NCBI RefSeq assembly: GCF_007753095.1
Contig: NZ_CP036348.1
Location: 2,790,001 to 2,854,000 of the forward strand
Origin: Rosistilla carotiformis
GTDB taxonomy: Bacteria > Planctomycetota > Planctomycetia > Pirellulales > Pirellulaceae
Length of the DNA: 64,000 bases
Reading direction: 5' to 3'
Part shown: piece after piece, positions 18,659 to 27,655 of the stretch
How positions within the stretch are numbered: the first letter of the stretch is position 1
Layout: the number at the start of each line of letters is the position of its first letter
Notes under the pieces: model-generated
Told to the model about the DNA's origin: nothing
Database searches by the model: none
What the model saw: only the letters and a program-made list of their open reading frames with translations
Translations under genes and position numbers: made by a program

Positions 18659-19489
18659 ATGCGTTACCGTCATTTCGCCGTCACCGCGGCGCTATTGGTC
18701 TCTGTAGGTGTTTCCGCTGGCATCGCCCTTGCTCAGGATGGTCCAGGCGACGGCGATCGTCCGCGTCCCCGTGAGGGTGGACCCCGCGAGGGCGGACCTC
18801 GCGAGGGTGGCCCACGAGACAGAGGGCCTCGCGATGGGGCGCCACGTCTGCCTCCGATCCCCATCCTGGAAGCGCTCGATAGCAACGGTGATGGCCAGTT
18901 GGATGCGACCGAGATCGAACAGGCTGCCAAAGCGCTCAAATCGCTCGATGGCGACAACGACGGCGTGTTGTCATTTCAAGAAATGATGCCCGCGCCACGT
19001 GGCGATCGCGGTCCCGGTGGTCCCGGCCGCCCCGAAGGCCCCCGAGGTCCTGGCGACCGTCCTGAAATGCGTGATGGAGAAGGTCGCCCCAACGGACCTC
19101 GCGGTCCTGGCGATCGCCCAGAGATGCGTGAGGGACGCGATCGTCCCGATGGAGAAGGACGTCCGCGACGTCCCGATGGGGAAGGAAGGCCAGATCGTCC
19201 CGATGGGGAGGGCGATCGCCGTGGCGGGAATCCAGGACAGTTTATTGAACGGATCATGAAGCTGGACAAAGATGGCGACGGAAAACTGAGCGGCGACGAG
19301 TTGCCAGAACGGATGCGGGCGATGCTGAGTCGCGCCGATGTCGATGGCGACGATGCTTTGAGCAAAGAGGAACTGATGAAAATGGCAGAGCGTCGCGGTC
19401 GCCAAGGTGGCGGTGAAGGCCGCCGCCGTCCCGACGGAGAAAAGCCAACCGAAGGGGGCGAACGTCCTCGCCGTCCGCCAGCGGAATAG
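18659..19489 (+). CDS. Secreted EF-hand protein with Gly/Pro/Arg-rich repeats
   Basis: A 276-residue exported protein (signal peptide to AQDG, ~26). It carries two pairs of EF-hand loops: DSNGDGQLDATE (74-85), DGDNDGVLSFQE (97-108), DKDGDGKLSGDE (203-214) and a fourth at 227-238 (DVDGDDALSKEE). Between and before them lie low-complexity repeats such as GPREGGPREGG and RGPGDRPEMR (twice). Calcium binding is likely for all four loops. The linker repeats are also direct repeats in the DNA and prone to length change. Function unknown; such proteins are common in planctomycetes. Confidence 0.85.
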   Translation: MRYRHFAVTAALLVSVGVSAGIALAQDGPGDGDRPRPREGGPREGGPREGGPRDRGPRDGAPRLPPIPILEALDSNGDGQLDATEIEQAAKALKSLDGDNDGVLSFQEMMPAPRGDRGPGGPGRPEGPRGPGDRPEMRDGEGRPNGPRGPGDRPEMREGRDRPDGEGRPRRPDGEGRPDRPDGEGDRRGGNPGQFIERIMKLDKDGDGKLSGDELPERMRAMLSRADVDGDDALSKEELMKMAERRGRQGGGEGRRRPDGEKPTEGGERPRRPPAE

Positions 19490-19833
19490 CCTCCGCTGGC
19501 CGCCGCCCTCGCGGTGGAGAATTGATTTACCTCGCCAATGCCCGCGGTTGTTCCAATCGCGGGCATTTTGCGTTGGGCATGCGTCCACCCGCAAGGCCGT
19601 CCATCCGTAGCCGCGTGAAGGGGCGAAGGGGCAGAGCGTATCCCAATCAGGCGCTGCGGTGAGAAAAACCTTGTCGAATCCGGGGGCGGTTTTGGTTCGA
19701 TTCGCTGTTTTTTCGCTCGGCATACTAAAATTGCACGCGTTGGAAGTGACATTCCTCGGAGAAAATCGCACTTGTAAGTTAGAGAGTCGATGCCCAGACC
19801 GATGCAAGGCGATGAAAGCCGAAGGGAAAACTA
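19490..19833. other. Intergenic region after the EF-hand gene
   Basis: These 344 bases contain the terminator at 19537-19570 and then about 260 bases that should hold the promoter of the squalene-cyclase-repeat gene. I see no further gene or repeat. Confidence 0.55.
19537..19570 (+). terminator. Intrinsic terminator after the EF-hand gene
   Basis: AATGCCCGCG (19537-19546) pairs perfectly with CGCGGGCATT (19558-19567) across an 11-base loop and runs into TTTTG. It lies 48 bases after the EF-hand stop codon. Confidence 0.75.
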
Positions 19834-21438
19834 ATGTCAGCGCCACTGCGTCCTTCCTTCCCGGCCGTGGGAATTCCGACAAGCGTCGTTCCACCGCCGC
19901 GCGATCGCTGGCGGACTGAACCGAGCGCGTCGGCAGCCGACGCCGCGGTGCCGTCTTCGGTCTTCCGTCGGCTGTTCGATAAGATCGGCGACCTGCGGAA
20001 ATTCGATTGGCGCAAGATCGATTGGCGACCGGAAAATGCGCCTCCTTGGGTGATCAGCATGGTGCTTCACTTGAGCTTGCTGTTGGCGTTGGCTTTTATC
20101 ACGCTAGCCGCCCGTGGGGTCGATCGCACCGTGCTGACGTTGCGGCAAGGGGAATGGGAACCGCAAGCGGAGCTGGCTGAATTTTTCATCGAGCCGATCG
20201 AGCCGCTGGAATTGCCCATCGAAGCGGTCGCGGAGGTTCAACACGAACCCGAGTTCGATCTCCGCTCGCTGCAAGTTGAACAGCCGACTGTCGAGTCGTT
20301 CACGATGGTCGCGAGCTCCCCCATGTTGGACCAACTGATCGCGAAAACGACGCCGTCGGCCGATCTCACCACGCCGATCCGCGCGGCTCATCCCGCGATG
20401 TTTGCAGGACGCAGCGGACCGCTGAAAGCCGAACTGCTGAAGAAATACGGCGGCACCGAAGTGACCGAAAATGCCGTCGCACTCGGATTGGCGTGGCTCA
20501 AACGCCAGCAATTGGATGCCGGAAACTGGAGCATGCGCGGTCCTTATACGACGGGCAGTTTCAGCGAAAACGAAACCGCTGCGACAGCGATGGCGATGAT
20601 CGCATTCATGGGAGCGGGGAGCACGCATCTGAGTGGCCCTTATGAAAAAGAACTCCTCCGCGCAGTCCGGTGGTTGGTCAAGCAACAGGACCGCAACGGA
20701 TTCATGGCTCACCGCGCCAACGCGCACGAAAAGATGTACGCTCAGGCGCAAGCGATGATCGCCCTGTGCGAACTCTACGCGATGACCAAGGATTCCTGGC
20801 TGCGTCCGTACGCGCAAGCCTCGTGCGATTTCGCCGACAACTCGCAATCGCCCGCCGGCGGTTGGCGGTACCAACCGCGGACCGATTCGGATACCTCGGT
20901 GACCGGTTGGTTTTTGATGGGACTTAAAAGTGGCCAGACGGCGGGACTGGAGGTGAATCCAGACGTTTTGCTTCGCGTCGGCAAGTTCCTCGATACGGTC
21001 GGCGGTGGATACGACGAAGGGTATGCCTACATGCAGGGGGAACGATCGTCGCCAACGATGACCGCCGTCGGTCTACTCTGCCGACAATACCTCGGTTGGC
21101 AACGGAATCATCCGGCGATGTCGCGCGGCCTGATCACGCTGGAGGCGAATTATCCGATCGATCCGGGCCAACCCGATGTTTATTACTGGTATTACGCAAC
21201 CCAAGCGATGCATCATTATGGCGGCCCGCTGTGGGACGATTGGAACGCAAAGCTGCGTGTCGCTGTGCCGGCGATGCAAGACAAGCAAGGGCCCGAACGT
21301 GGCAGCTGGTCTCCGCAACGCGATGCCTGGGGACGTCTGGGCGGCCGTCTCTACACCACCTGTTTTGCGTTATACAACCTCGAAGTCTATTACCGACACA
21401 TGCCGCTGTACGCCTCCGACCAGGCGAATGTTTGGTAA
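19834..21438 (+). CDS. Membrane-anchored squalene-cyclase/prenyltransferase-repeat protein
   Basis: A 534-residue protein with a ~70-residue cytoplasmic leader and one membrane helix at about 72-93 (PPWVISMVLHLSLLLALAFI). After a variable region, residues 205-534 form an alpha/alpha barrel of the terpenoid-cyclase fold: ALGLAWLKRQQLDAGNW, AVRWLVKQQDRNGF, GGWRYQPRTDSDTSVTGW. The DxDD acid motif of squalene-hopene cyclase is not present (the place reads DSDTS). Activity as a triterpene cyclase is therefore unlikely; family members in planctomycetes are of unknown role. It may bind proteins or glycans outside the membrane. Confidence 0.82.
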   Translation: MSAPLRPSFPAVGIPTSVVPPPRDRWRTEPSASAADAAVPSSVFRRLFDKIGDLRKFDWRKIDWRPENAPPWVISMVLHLSLLLALAFITLAARGVDRTVLTLRQGEWEPQAELAEFFIEPIEPLELPIEAVAEVQHEPEFDLRSLQVEQPTVESFTMVASSPMLDQLIAKTTPSADLTTPIRAAHPAMFAGRSGPLKAELLKKYGGTEVTENAVALGLAWLKRQQLDAGNWSMRGPYTTGSFSENETAATAMAMIAFMGAGSTHLSGPYEKELLRAVRWLVKQQDRNGFMAHRANAHEKMYAQAQAMIALCELYAMTKDSWLRPYAQASCDFADNSQSPAGGWRYQPRTDSDTSVTGWFLMGLKSGQTAGLEVNPDVLLRVGKFLDTVGGGYDEGYAYMQGERSSPTMTAVGLLCRQYLGWQRNHPAMSRGLITLEANYPIDPGQPDVYYWYYATQAMHHYGGPLWDDWNAKLRVAVPAMQDKQGPERGSWSPQRDAWGRLGGRLYTTCFALYNLEVYYRHMPLYASDQANVW

Positions 21439-21497
21439 GATGGGTGCAAGTCCCAAGCGTTTACCGCTCCTACTCTCTTCTCACTTCTGGAACGCTC

Positions 21498-22178
21498 ATG
21501 TTGGATCGGATGCATCGCCTCGTTTGCGTCGCGTGGACCGCCTTGGTTTGCGTCGGAACATGCAGCGCGCAGGGGGAATCGGGGATCATCCCGCTTTCCG
21601 AACTGCCACCACCTCCCGCAGAAATCATCGAACTGCTCGACCGAGCGAACGTGCGGTTCGTCTACGGAAGTAAGCTGCGCCCGGCGTCGATGCCCACAGA
21701 CACGGGAAGACGTTTGGATGGCATCACGGTGTTCAAATTGGCTTACAAGTTTGATCATCAAAGTCGGTTGCGAAACCGCAGTCGACGGCCGACCGTGGAG
21801 GCGAAGATCCGCTTGCGCGGCGAAGGCCTGACCTGCCAACACACCGTCTGGTTTCGAGAAGCTCCCGCCGCGGCAACGTTTTGGAGCGATCGATTGGTGC
21901 TGCACGAACTCGATCACGTTGCGATCTCCAGCGATCCTCGACTCCAAACGATCTTCAAATCTCAAGTGGAAGATCCGCCCGTGGTTACTCAGATCGATCA
22001 ACCGACCTACACATCCGCTGTGGCGGCGGAGGTTAATCGCACCGCGCAGGAACATGTCGATTCCATTTACCGCAACATCGTTGCGTTAGTTGAAATTCGC
22101 TACAAGGAACTGGATCGGATCACCGACCATGGCACAAGAAGTGGCACTGCGACTTCGTCCCGATTTCTCAAGAACTAG
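21498..22178 (+). CDS. Small secreted protein with a HELDH (HExxH) motif
   Basis: A 226-residue exported protein (signal peptide ending TCSAQ, ~24). Residues 136-140 read HELDH, the zinc-protease HExxH pattern. They follow FWSDRLVL and a ~50-residue stretch (DHQSRLRNRSRRPTVEAKIR) resembling the beta region of predicted metalloproteases such as DUF922, where the motif comes after a predicted helix. I cannot place a third zinc ligand with certainty. The ATG at 21498 is chosen because it begins the signal peptide. It lies 59 bases after the squalene-repeat gene on the same strand. Confidence 0.7.
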   Translation: MLDRMHRLVCVAWTALVCVGTCSAQGESGIIPLSELPPPPAEIIELLDRANVRFVYGSKLRPASMPTDTGRRLDGITVFKLAYKFDHQSRLRNRSRRPTVEAKIRLRGEGLTCQHTVWFREAPAAATFWSDRLVLHELDHVAISSDPRLQTIFKSQVEDPPVVTQIDQPTYTSAVAAEVNRTAQEHVDSIYRNIVALVEIRYKELDRITDHGTRSGTATSSRFLKN

Positions 22179-22269
22179 CGTTAAGGCAAATCGGCTGGAA
22201 GGGATTCCGGGATCGCGCCAAGGAATCTTATAGAAGACTTCGCGATGGAGTCGCAAAGCCACAGCTTGA

Positions 22270-22869
22270 TCAAGATTCCGGCCGCGTCTCTTCCAACACG
22301 CTGGAGGGACGAACAAACGAGATGCCTTGGGCGTTGTTGGTGTCGATCATCACACTCTCGACCACCGGATGCGTGACCGGTTTGCCCGCTTTCCATTCCA
22401 AGATGAAACTCGCTCCGCTTCCGCCCGATTTGTCTTTCTGTTCGATCACAAACTCCGTCGACGCCAACGGACCCAACCGCAGCGGCTTTTCCACCATCGA
22501 TCGCAATTCCTTTCCTGCGGTGTCGTAATACCGCACCGACGTAATCACGATCTCGTTGGCCTGATCGGTGTTCCGAACGCTTAACGTGACGGTCAACAAA
22601 CGGGGCTGGCCTCCCTGTTGAAAAATGTGGGAATAGGCGGGGATATAAAGGGTTTGCCCCTGAATCGGCGACCAAGGTAGCGAATCCAGATCCATCCGAG
22701 CGGCATCGCGTACGCCTGGTTCGCGGAAGTGCAGATCGTCTTTGATCGCTGAAAAACGCCACTCGACAAAAAACGCGAGCGCAACGATCGGTAGCACGAC
22801 GGTCAGGAAGACGATCAGCTTGATTTGCCGGACCATTTTGCCGGCCGCTTTGTCACTCATTTCCTTCAT
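22270..22869 (-). CDS. DUF3124 membrane-anchored protein
   Basis: A 199-residue protein with an N-terminal membrane anchor (IKLIVFLTVVLPIVALAFFVEW, ~17-38) and a DUF3124 domain. The domain is recognisable from YIPAYSHIF, LSVRNTD, RYYDTAGKELR, GGSGASFILEW and AQGISF. DUF3124 proteins are predicted extracytoplasmic, function unknown. The gene overlaps the end of the upstream di-haem cytochrome gene by 17 bases. The two are thus co-translated, suggesting DUF3124 assists or partners this cytochrome. Confidence 0.85.
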   Translation of the reverse strand: MKEMSDKAAGKMVRQIKLIVFLTVVLPIVALAFFVEWRFSAIKDDLHFREPGVRDAARMDLDSLPWSPIQGQTLYIPAYSHIFQQGGQPRLLTVTLSVRNTDQANEIVITSVRYYDTAGKELRSMVEKPLRLGPLASTEFVIEQKDKSGGSGASFILEWKAGKPVTHPVVESVMIDTNNAQGISFVRPSSVLEETRPES

Positions 22870-23707
22870 CGCTAACTCCGTTGTACTCGCCTCGCATCGT
22901 TGCGGCAGGCAGATGTTCGCTCAATTTGAAGTGGGGACGGTCATGGCTGTTGATGAACGCCGCGATGTCAAACGCTTCGGCGGTCGACAGATGAGTGTCA
23001 TCTGGTGGCATCGCGACTTTTAACCATGACGCCAGTTTGGGCACGCGACTCAACCCCGCCCCATCATTGTACGACTTATCGCCCCAAACCGGAGGCCCGT
23101 CATCGGTCCCGAGCCCGTTGTCTGCATGACACGCAGCACAATTTTCGGCATACAAGGCGGCCCCGCGCGAAACACTCGGTTGCACATCCGTCCCGTCTAA
23201 TCCGGGAACATGCCACGGGCCCAACGGCTTGTCTGGATTTTGTCGGATTGGTAGGTCGGTCGACAGCCACGTGATATAAGCGGTCACCGCCACGGCGACC
23301 TCGCTGCCTACCGGCGGCCGCGTTCCATTTTGGCTCCGCATAAAACAATTTAATGCCCGATCCTGCAGCGTCACGACCCGTTGCTCTCGCGGAGACCAGG
23401 CCGGATAGGCAGTGGCAATTCCCCGAAAGGTAGCCGCCCGTGGATGTTGTCCATCCTCCAAATGGCACGACGTGCAATTCAGTGCGTTGCCCACGTAGGG
23501 CTTCGACAACGGATGTGTGCTTGTGTTGCGAACGATGTCGCGGCCCAGTTCGATCACGCGTCCCAATTCGCCTGCGGGTAAACGTTGTGGCACGAGCGTT
23601 TGGGGAGCTCTCTGTTCCTTTTGTGACGCATTCGAATCGTCCGCCTCGATCCTCTCGAGTATTGAGACTCCGACCAAGACAACCACCATCCAACCCAAGC
23701 ATCGCAT
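22853..23707 (-). CDS. TsdA-like di-haem cytochrome c (thiosulfate dehydrogenase family)
   Basis: A 284-residue exported cytochrome. Haem sites are CTSCH (78-82) and CAACH (190-194). Cys121 in CFMRS corresponds to the unusual cysteine axial ligand of haem 1 in Allochromatium TsdA (His/Cys ligation). The family blocks YPAWSPRE, WGDKSYNDGAG and MPPDDTHLSTAEAFDIAAFI are also present. In the family this enzyme joins two thiosulfates to tetrathionate or the reverse. Thiosulfate as substrate here is inference. ATG 23707 is preceded by AAGGA; a TTG eight codons upstream is possible. Overlaps the DUF3124 gene. Confidence 0.85.
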   Translation of the reverse strand: MRCLGWMVVVLVGVSILERIEADDSNASQKEQRAPQTLVPQRLPAGELGRVIELGRDIVRNTSTHPLSKPYVGNALNCTSCHLEDGQHPRAATFRGIATAYPAWSPREQRVVTLQDRALNCFMRSQNGTRPPVGSEVAVAVTAYITWLSTDLPIRQNPDKPLGPWHVPGLDGTDVQPSVSRGAALYAENCAACHADNGLGTDDGPPVWGDKSYNDGAGLSRVPKLASWLKVAMPPDDTHLSTAEAFDIAAFINSHDRPHFKLSEHLPAATMRGEYNGVSDEGNE

Positions 23708-24150
23708 CGTTCGATTTTCCTTATTCCGCAAAGTATTTTGTTTCGTCCGTAGCCTCCGCCCACAGTGGCACGCTTCCGCGTCGCAACACGCTTCCTTCTA
23801 TTTTGATGCTTGCGCGGGCGTTGCAATAGCCTAGGCAGACGGAGATGCAACCTTCGACACGGCGAGGGCACCGACGCACCAAGCCCGTCGGCGACGAAAC
23901 CCTTGCCCGCCGTGGGGGTTCATTCAAGACAAACATCAACCCAACGGCAACCGCATGCCCGGAGATAAACGATGCATGCTATCACGTTGCCTCGCGAGGT
24001 GAGTGCCGACCAAAAATAGCGGCCGACCTGTTCAAGCCCCCTGCTGAAGGACAACTGGCGTTTGTTACGATGAAACTCGATGGATCGCCGAACCGACCTG
24101 CCAAGCCACCATGCCGCGTCGGTGCCCCCACCCAAGGATCTGAGGAACTG

Positions 24151-25425
24151 ATGACTTCGATTGCGTCTTATCCGGTTGATATCGCTGCGGCATTGGAGAA
24201 GCGCTGGGCGGCAAAGGAACTGCCAGCCGACGCGCTCCCCTGTTCCGATGCCGTGATACGGTTGATCGACACGATGTATCAGGCGAGTCTGTTGCGTGAA
24301 GAGGGGAACGGCGTTCGTTGTCGATTGATCGTCGGGCCGCCGAGTGATTTTGTCGATCAGCTTTCCAGCGGTGCCAGCCAGTTGCATGTGCTACGGTTCA
24401 CCGAGCCTCGCGATTTTACGCCCCATCAATTGCGCAAGTTGGCCGCCGCTGCGGGGTATTACCGCGCGCTGCTTGCTGTCGATTTTGACGTCGAGGGGAC
24501 GCTATCGATCTGGGGGATGGTGATCACGGGAACCGATTGGGTCAATCGTGTCGAAGGGGAGCGCGCGGGCGAATTCTGGCTCCCTGTACGCCCGGTGATT
24601 CATTGTGTGGGACCCGGTCATTTGATTGTCGCCGCCGGCTACAATCGGATCCTGGAATCGTCCGGCGGCAAACTGCTGACCGATGGCTTCGATCCGTTCC
24701 GATCCAGCTGGCTGTCACATCAATTCCGGCTCGTCCGCACCTCGTTGATCGAAGAACTGGCGCAGCTGGAGCCCGACGACTCGACAACCCGAATGTGCGA
24801 TACGTTTGTCAAAGACATCGCGCAAAGCATCGTCCGCCGCGTGCTGCATTTGGTGCGCACCCGTGGCCACGGCGGGATGCTGGTCTTCCTGCCCAACGGT
24901 TTGGACACCAGCCCGTTGATCGATCGCTGGTTCCGCTTTCGCGTTCGTTTCGAAGGCGATGATTCGACGTTGCGATTCCGGCGTTTGATCGTCAACCTGA
25001 TGCAACAGGGGCGGCGACTTGGTGAAGCCCGCGGAATCAAAGAGGTGACGTGGGAACACTACCTGCAAATGCGGCATGGCGAACTTGCCGAACTGGATGC
25101 GGCGTTGATCGAATTTGGGCACTTTCTGGCCGATTTGATGAGTGCCGATGGATCATTGGTCGTCGATCGCAGCTTCCGTTTGATCGGCTTTGGTGCTGAA
25201 ATTCTTGGTGATTCGCATGTCACCAGCATTCATCGCGCGTTTGATCTCGAGGCGATCAACGCCGTTCCCGAACCCGCCGATTCGTCGGGCACGCGGCATC
25301 GATCGGCTTACCGTTTGGTCAGCGGGCTGCGCGAAACCATTGCGGTCGTCGTCTCGCAGGATGGCGACGTCCGCTTCGTCGCCCACCACAAAGATAAACT
25401 CACCTACTGGCCCTACCTGCCGTAA
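24151..25425 (+). CDS. DAC-like (DACNV) putative nucleotide-sensor protein
   Basis: A 424-residue soluble protein whose C-terminal third resembles diadenylate cyclase (DisA_N/DAC) domains. It has ADGSLVVDRSFRLIGFGAEI where DAC enzymes have the DGA loop, and GTRHRSAYRL where they have the GTRHR/RHR motif. The first Gly/Ala of DGA is replaced by DGS. It fits the family annotated as probable sensor domain DACNV, thought to bind rather than make nucleotides. The N-terminal part has no recognisable domain. Start at 24151 is fixed by GAGG five to six bases upstream; a frame extending 100 residues earlier looks spurious. Genes for c-di-AMP partners are not seen here. Confidence 0.72.
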   Translation: MTSIASYPVDIAAALEKRWAAKELPADALPCSDAVIRLIDTMYQASLLREEGNGVRCRLIVGPPSDFVDQLSSGASQLHVLRFTEPRDFTPHQLRKLAAAAGYYRALLAVDFDVEGTLSIWGMVITGTDWVNRVEGERAGEFWLPVRPVIHCVGPGHLIVAAGYNRILESSGGKLLTDGFDPFRSSWLSHQFRLVRTSLIEELAQLEPDDSTTRMCDTFVKDIAQSIVRRVLHLVRTRGHGGMLVFLPNGLDTSPLIDRWFRFRVRFEGDDSTLRFRRLIVNLMQQGRRLGEARGIKEVTWEHYLQMRHGELAELDAALIEFGHFLADLMSADGSLVVDRSFRLIGFGAEILGDSHVTSIHRAFDLEAINAVPEPADSSGTRHRSAYRLVSGLRETIAVVVSQDGDVRFVAHHKDKLTYWPYLP

Positions 25426-25764
25426 GCGACGACTCCGCGACTTCGTTCCCTGCTCGCAAGCTTTCAGTCGTGCTCGGTCGCATTGCGACGGTACTTTTAC
25501 TTTTGCTCGTACTCGTATTCACGCAATCACGCGTGCGAATTCGGCGGGGCGATTCCAAGCGTCCCCGAAGCGACGCGTCGCATTGGCATTGGCAGGCCGT
25601 GCGATCCAGCCGGTGGCGATGGAGTCGACAAAAAAACTGGCCTATCTATCGGGGCAGGCGACCGCGACGCAGCACGCGTAGCTCTCGATCCGATACCATT
25701 GCCAATCGATAGCTTGCGATCAGCAGCCGGGACGAAACAGCAGACGCGATTTCAGAGGATTTTG

Positions 25765-27138
25765 ATGACGACAGTTTCGGATTCATGGAAAACTTCCGCC
25801 GGCCAGGCGTACCAGATTTGGCAAGCGGGTGTCGATGCAGTGCTCGCCGATCGGCTGGTCGCCGAAACCGTTTGCGTCGACGGGCAACAGCTGATGTTCG
25901 AAGACGAACCGTTCGACCTGGCCGGTATTGGACGGATTGCCGTCGTGGGAGGTGGCAAAGCGGCCGCGGCGATGGCGGCGGGATTGGAGGCGGCTCTGGG
26001 CGAGCAGCTTTGCCAAAGCAAGCAACTGCACGGCTGGGTCAACATCCCCGACGGCACGCAGCGACCGTTGCAATCGATCCACGCCCATGTCGCTCGACCA
26101 GCGGGAGTCAACGAGCCGACGCAGGCGGCCGCCGTAGGGACCGCCGAGATTTTGCAGATCGTCGCCGATTTGGAGCCGAACGATCTATGTATCGCGCTGA
26201 TTTCCGGCGGCGGATCGGCGCTGTTGACCGCGCCGCGCGCCGGCATCACGCTCGATGAAAAGATTGCCGTCACGCGGTGGCTCAGCGGCGCCGGAGCCAA
26301 CATCGAACAATTGAACACCGTCCGCAAACAACTCAGCGACGTCAAAGGCGGCCGCCTGCTGAGCACCTGCAAAGCGGCGAATCTTGTTACGTTGGTGATC
26401 AGCGATGTCTTAGGCGATCCATTGGATACGATCGCCTCGGGCCCCACCGTTGCCGATTCGTCGACCGCCGCCGACGCTTTGGCGGTGCTGCAACAATTTG
26501 ATCCGCAGCAGGAATTGCCCGCATCGATCTACCGGGTGCTGTCGACAGCGTCATCCGCGGAGCCCGCTGGCGGAGAGTGCATTCCTCATCTACACGTGAT
26601 CGGAAACAATGCGGCGGCCGTTGACGCGGCAGGCGTGCGGGCCGAACAGCTTGGATATTCACACGCGATGCAGTCGGCCAGACAAAGCGAAGGACAAGCT
26701 GAACATGTCGGAGTGCACTTGGCCAAAATGGCCCTTTCGATGTTGCGGCAGCCCGGTCCCGATTGTCTGATATCCGGCGGCGAACCTGTCGTCCAACTGG
26801 CTCCTCAATCCGAACGCGGCCGCGGCGGACGCAACCAACAATTGGTATTGGCTGCGCTCGGTTGGCTGATCGAACATGGGGATCTGACAACCGATGAACG
26901 CTCTCGGTTGACGATCCTCTCCGGCGGGACCGATGGCGAAGATGGTCCAACCGATGCCGCCGGCGCGTTTTTTAACGCCGAGGTCTGGAGTCGCGCCGAA
27001 GACCAACAACTCGACTGGCAAGACTTTTTGCGCCGCAACGACGCCTACACCTTCTTCGAGGCTTGCGGCGGGCTGATCCTCACCGGCCCAACCAACACCA
27101 ACGTCTGCGACGTCCGCGTCGTCACGATCGCCAAGTAA
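25765..27138 (+). CDS. Glycerate 2-kinase (DUF4147/MOFRL type)
   Basis: ATP-dependent kinase converting glycerate to 2-phosphoglycerate. The 457-residue protein has the N-terminal DUF4147 domain (GIGRIAVVGGGKAAAAMAAGLE, ISGGGSALLTAPRAGITL, NTVRKQLSDVKGGRL) and a C-terminal MOFRL domain (ISGGEPVVQL, ILSGGTDGEDGPTDAAGA). The ATG at 25765 follows GAGG at 25755; the frame continues open upstream but without homology. It may serve the photorespiratory/glyoxylate route together with the tartronate-semialdehyde-reductase-like gene at 38.5 kb, although they are not adjacent. Confidence 0.9.
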   Translation: MTTVSDSWKTSAGQAYQIWQAGVDAVLADRLVAETVCVDGQQLMFEDEPFDLAGIGRIAVVGGGKAAAAMAAGLEAALGEQLCQSKQLHGWVNIPDGTQRPLQSIHAHVARPAGVNEPTQAAAVGTAEILQIVADLEPNDLCIALISGGGSALLTAPRAGITLDEKIAVTRWLSGAGANIEQLNTVRKQLSDVKGGRLLSTCKAANLVTLVISDVLGDPLDTIASGPTVADSSTAADALAVLQQFDPQQELPASIYRVLSTASSAEPAGGECIPHLHVIGNNAAAVDAAGVRAEQLGYSHAMQSARQSEGQAEHVGVHLAKMALSMLRQPGPDCLISGGEPVVQLAPQSERGRGGRNQQLVLAALGWLIEHGDLTTDERSRLTILSGGTDGEDGPTDAAGAFFNAEVWSRAEDQQLDWQDFLRRNDAYTFFEACGGLILTGPTNTNVCDVRVVTIAK

Positions 27139-27185
27139 CACCGTGACACCTTCCCCCCAACAGTGTGGCCCTCGCCCACACACGC

Positions 27186-27207
27186 GTTTAACCACGTGGG
27201 CAACGCC
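27186..27207. repeat. Short repeat, copy 1, flanking the SulP-CA gene
   Basis: The 22-base stretch beginning GTTTAACCACGTGGGC recurs in the same orientation at 30123-30145, with one substitution and one inserted base. The copies sit on either side of the SulP-carbonic anhydrase gene. Confidence 0.5.
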
Positions 27208-27385
27208 TCGCGGAGGGTGTAACTCACAAACTCAGGATGTCTCACCTCTTTCTGCAATACCAATTCTCACTAGCAACCCCATCAACGCGCAACATCAAAA
27301 CTTGCGCTTCGTGCTAGTAAAAGCACACAGCATTGGTCCCGACACCGTTGTACCTTCGCGGCTGTTCCCATTCCGTCTAATCTCC

Positions 27386-27438
27386 GTGCCTCCGTGAGAG
27401 TTTTTCGGGTCCCAGTACGAGGCCTCTCACGGAGGCAC
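27386..27438. repeat. 15-base perfect inverted repeat (REP-like)
   Basis: GTGCCTCCGTGAGAG at 27386-27400 pairs exactly with CTCTCACGGAGGCAC at 27424-27438 over a 23-base loop. It could fold into a stable stem in either transcript of the converging genes. A T run follows the first arm rather than the second, so it is not a classical terminator; an intergenic REP-type element is my best guess. Confidence 0.65.
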
Positions 27439-27655
27439 TAAGGCACAGGGGGGCAGGGCTGAATGGCACGTAGGTAGGCGTAACCTGTTGTGGCAAGACG
27501 ATTTTGGTGCGGGTTTCTTGGAGTCCGCATGAGTTTAAACGACTTGGGCCTCATCTTGACCACTCTCTTTTCTTGCCGTACTGGCCGCCATCCTACGACC
27601 AAGCGGTCCGTTGGTTCGGGACAAACGCTAAGTGATGTCTGACGGTTTACGGTTC

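Larger units (their letters stand above)
27139..27655. other. 517-base intergenic region with palindromic repeats
   Basis: Between the converging glycerate kinase and SulP genes. It holds the repeat copy at 27186-27207 and the inverted repeat at 27386-27438, both listed separately. I see no credible coding frame. Local composition is less GC-rich than the genes. Confidence 0.6.

Noticed and set aside
19834-21438. Triterpene (hopanoid) cyclase
   Set aside because: The fold is right, but the DxDD catalytic motif is missing and a membrane anchor replaces the usual N-terminus.
23461-23600. TGGCAC-like boxes as sigma-54 promoters
   Set aside because: They lie inside the cytochrome coding sequence and lack the correctly spaced TTGC element.
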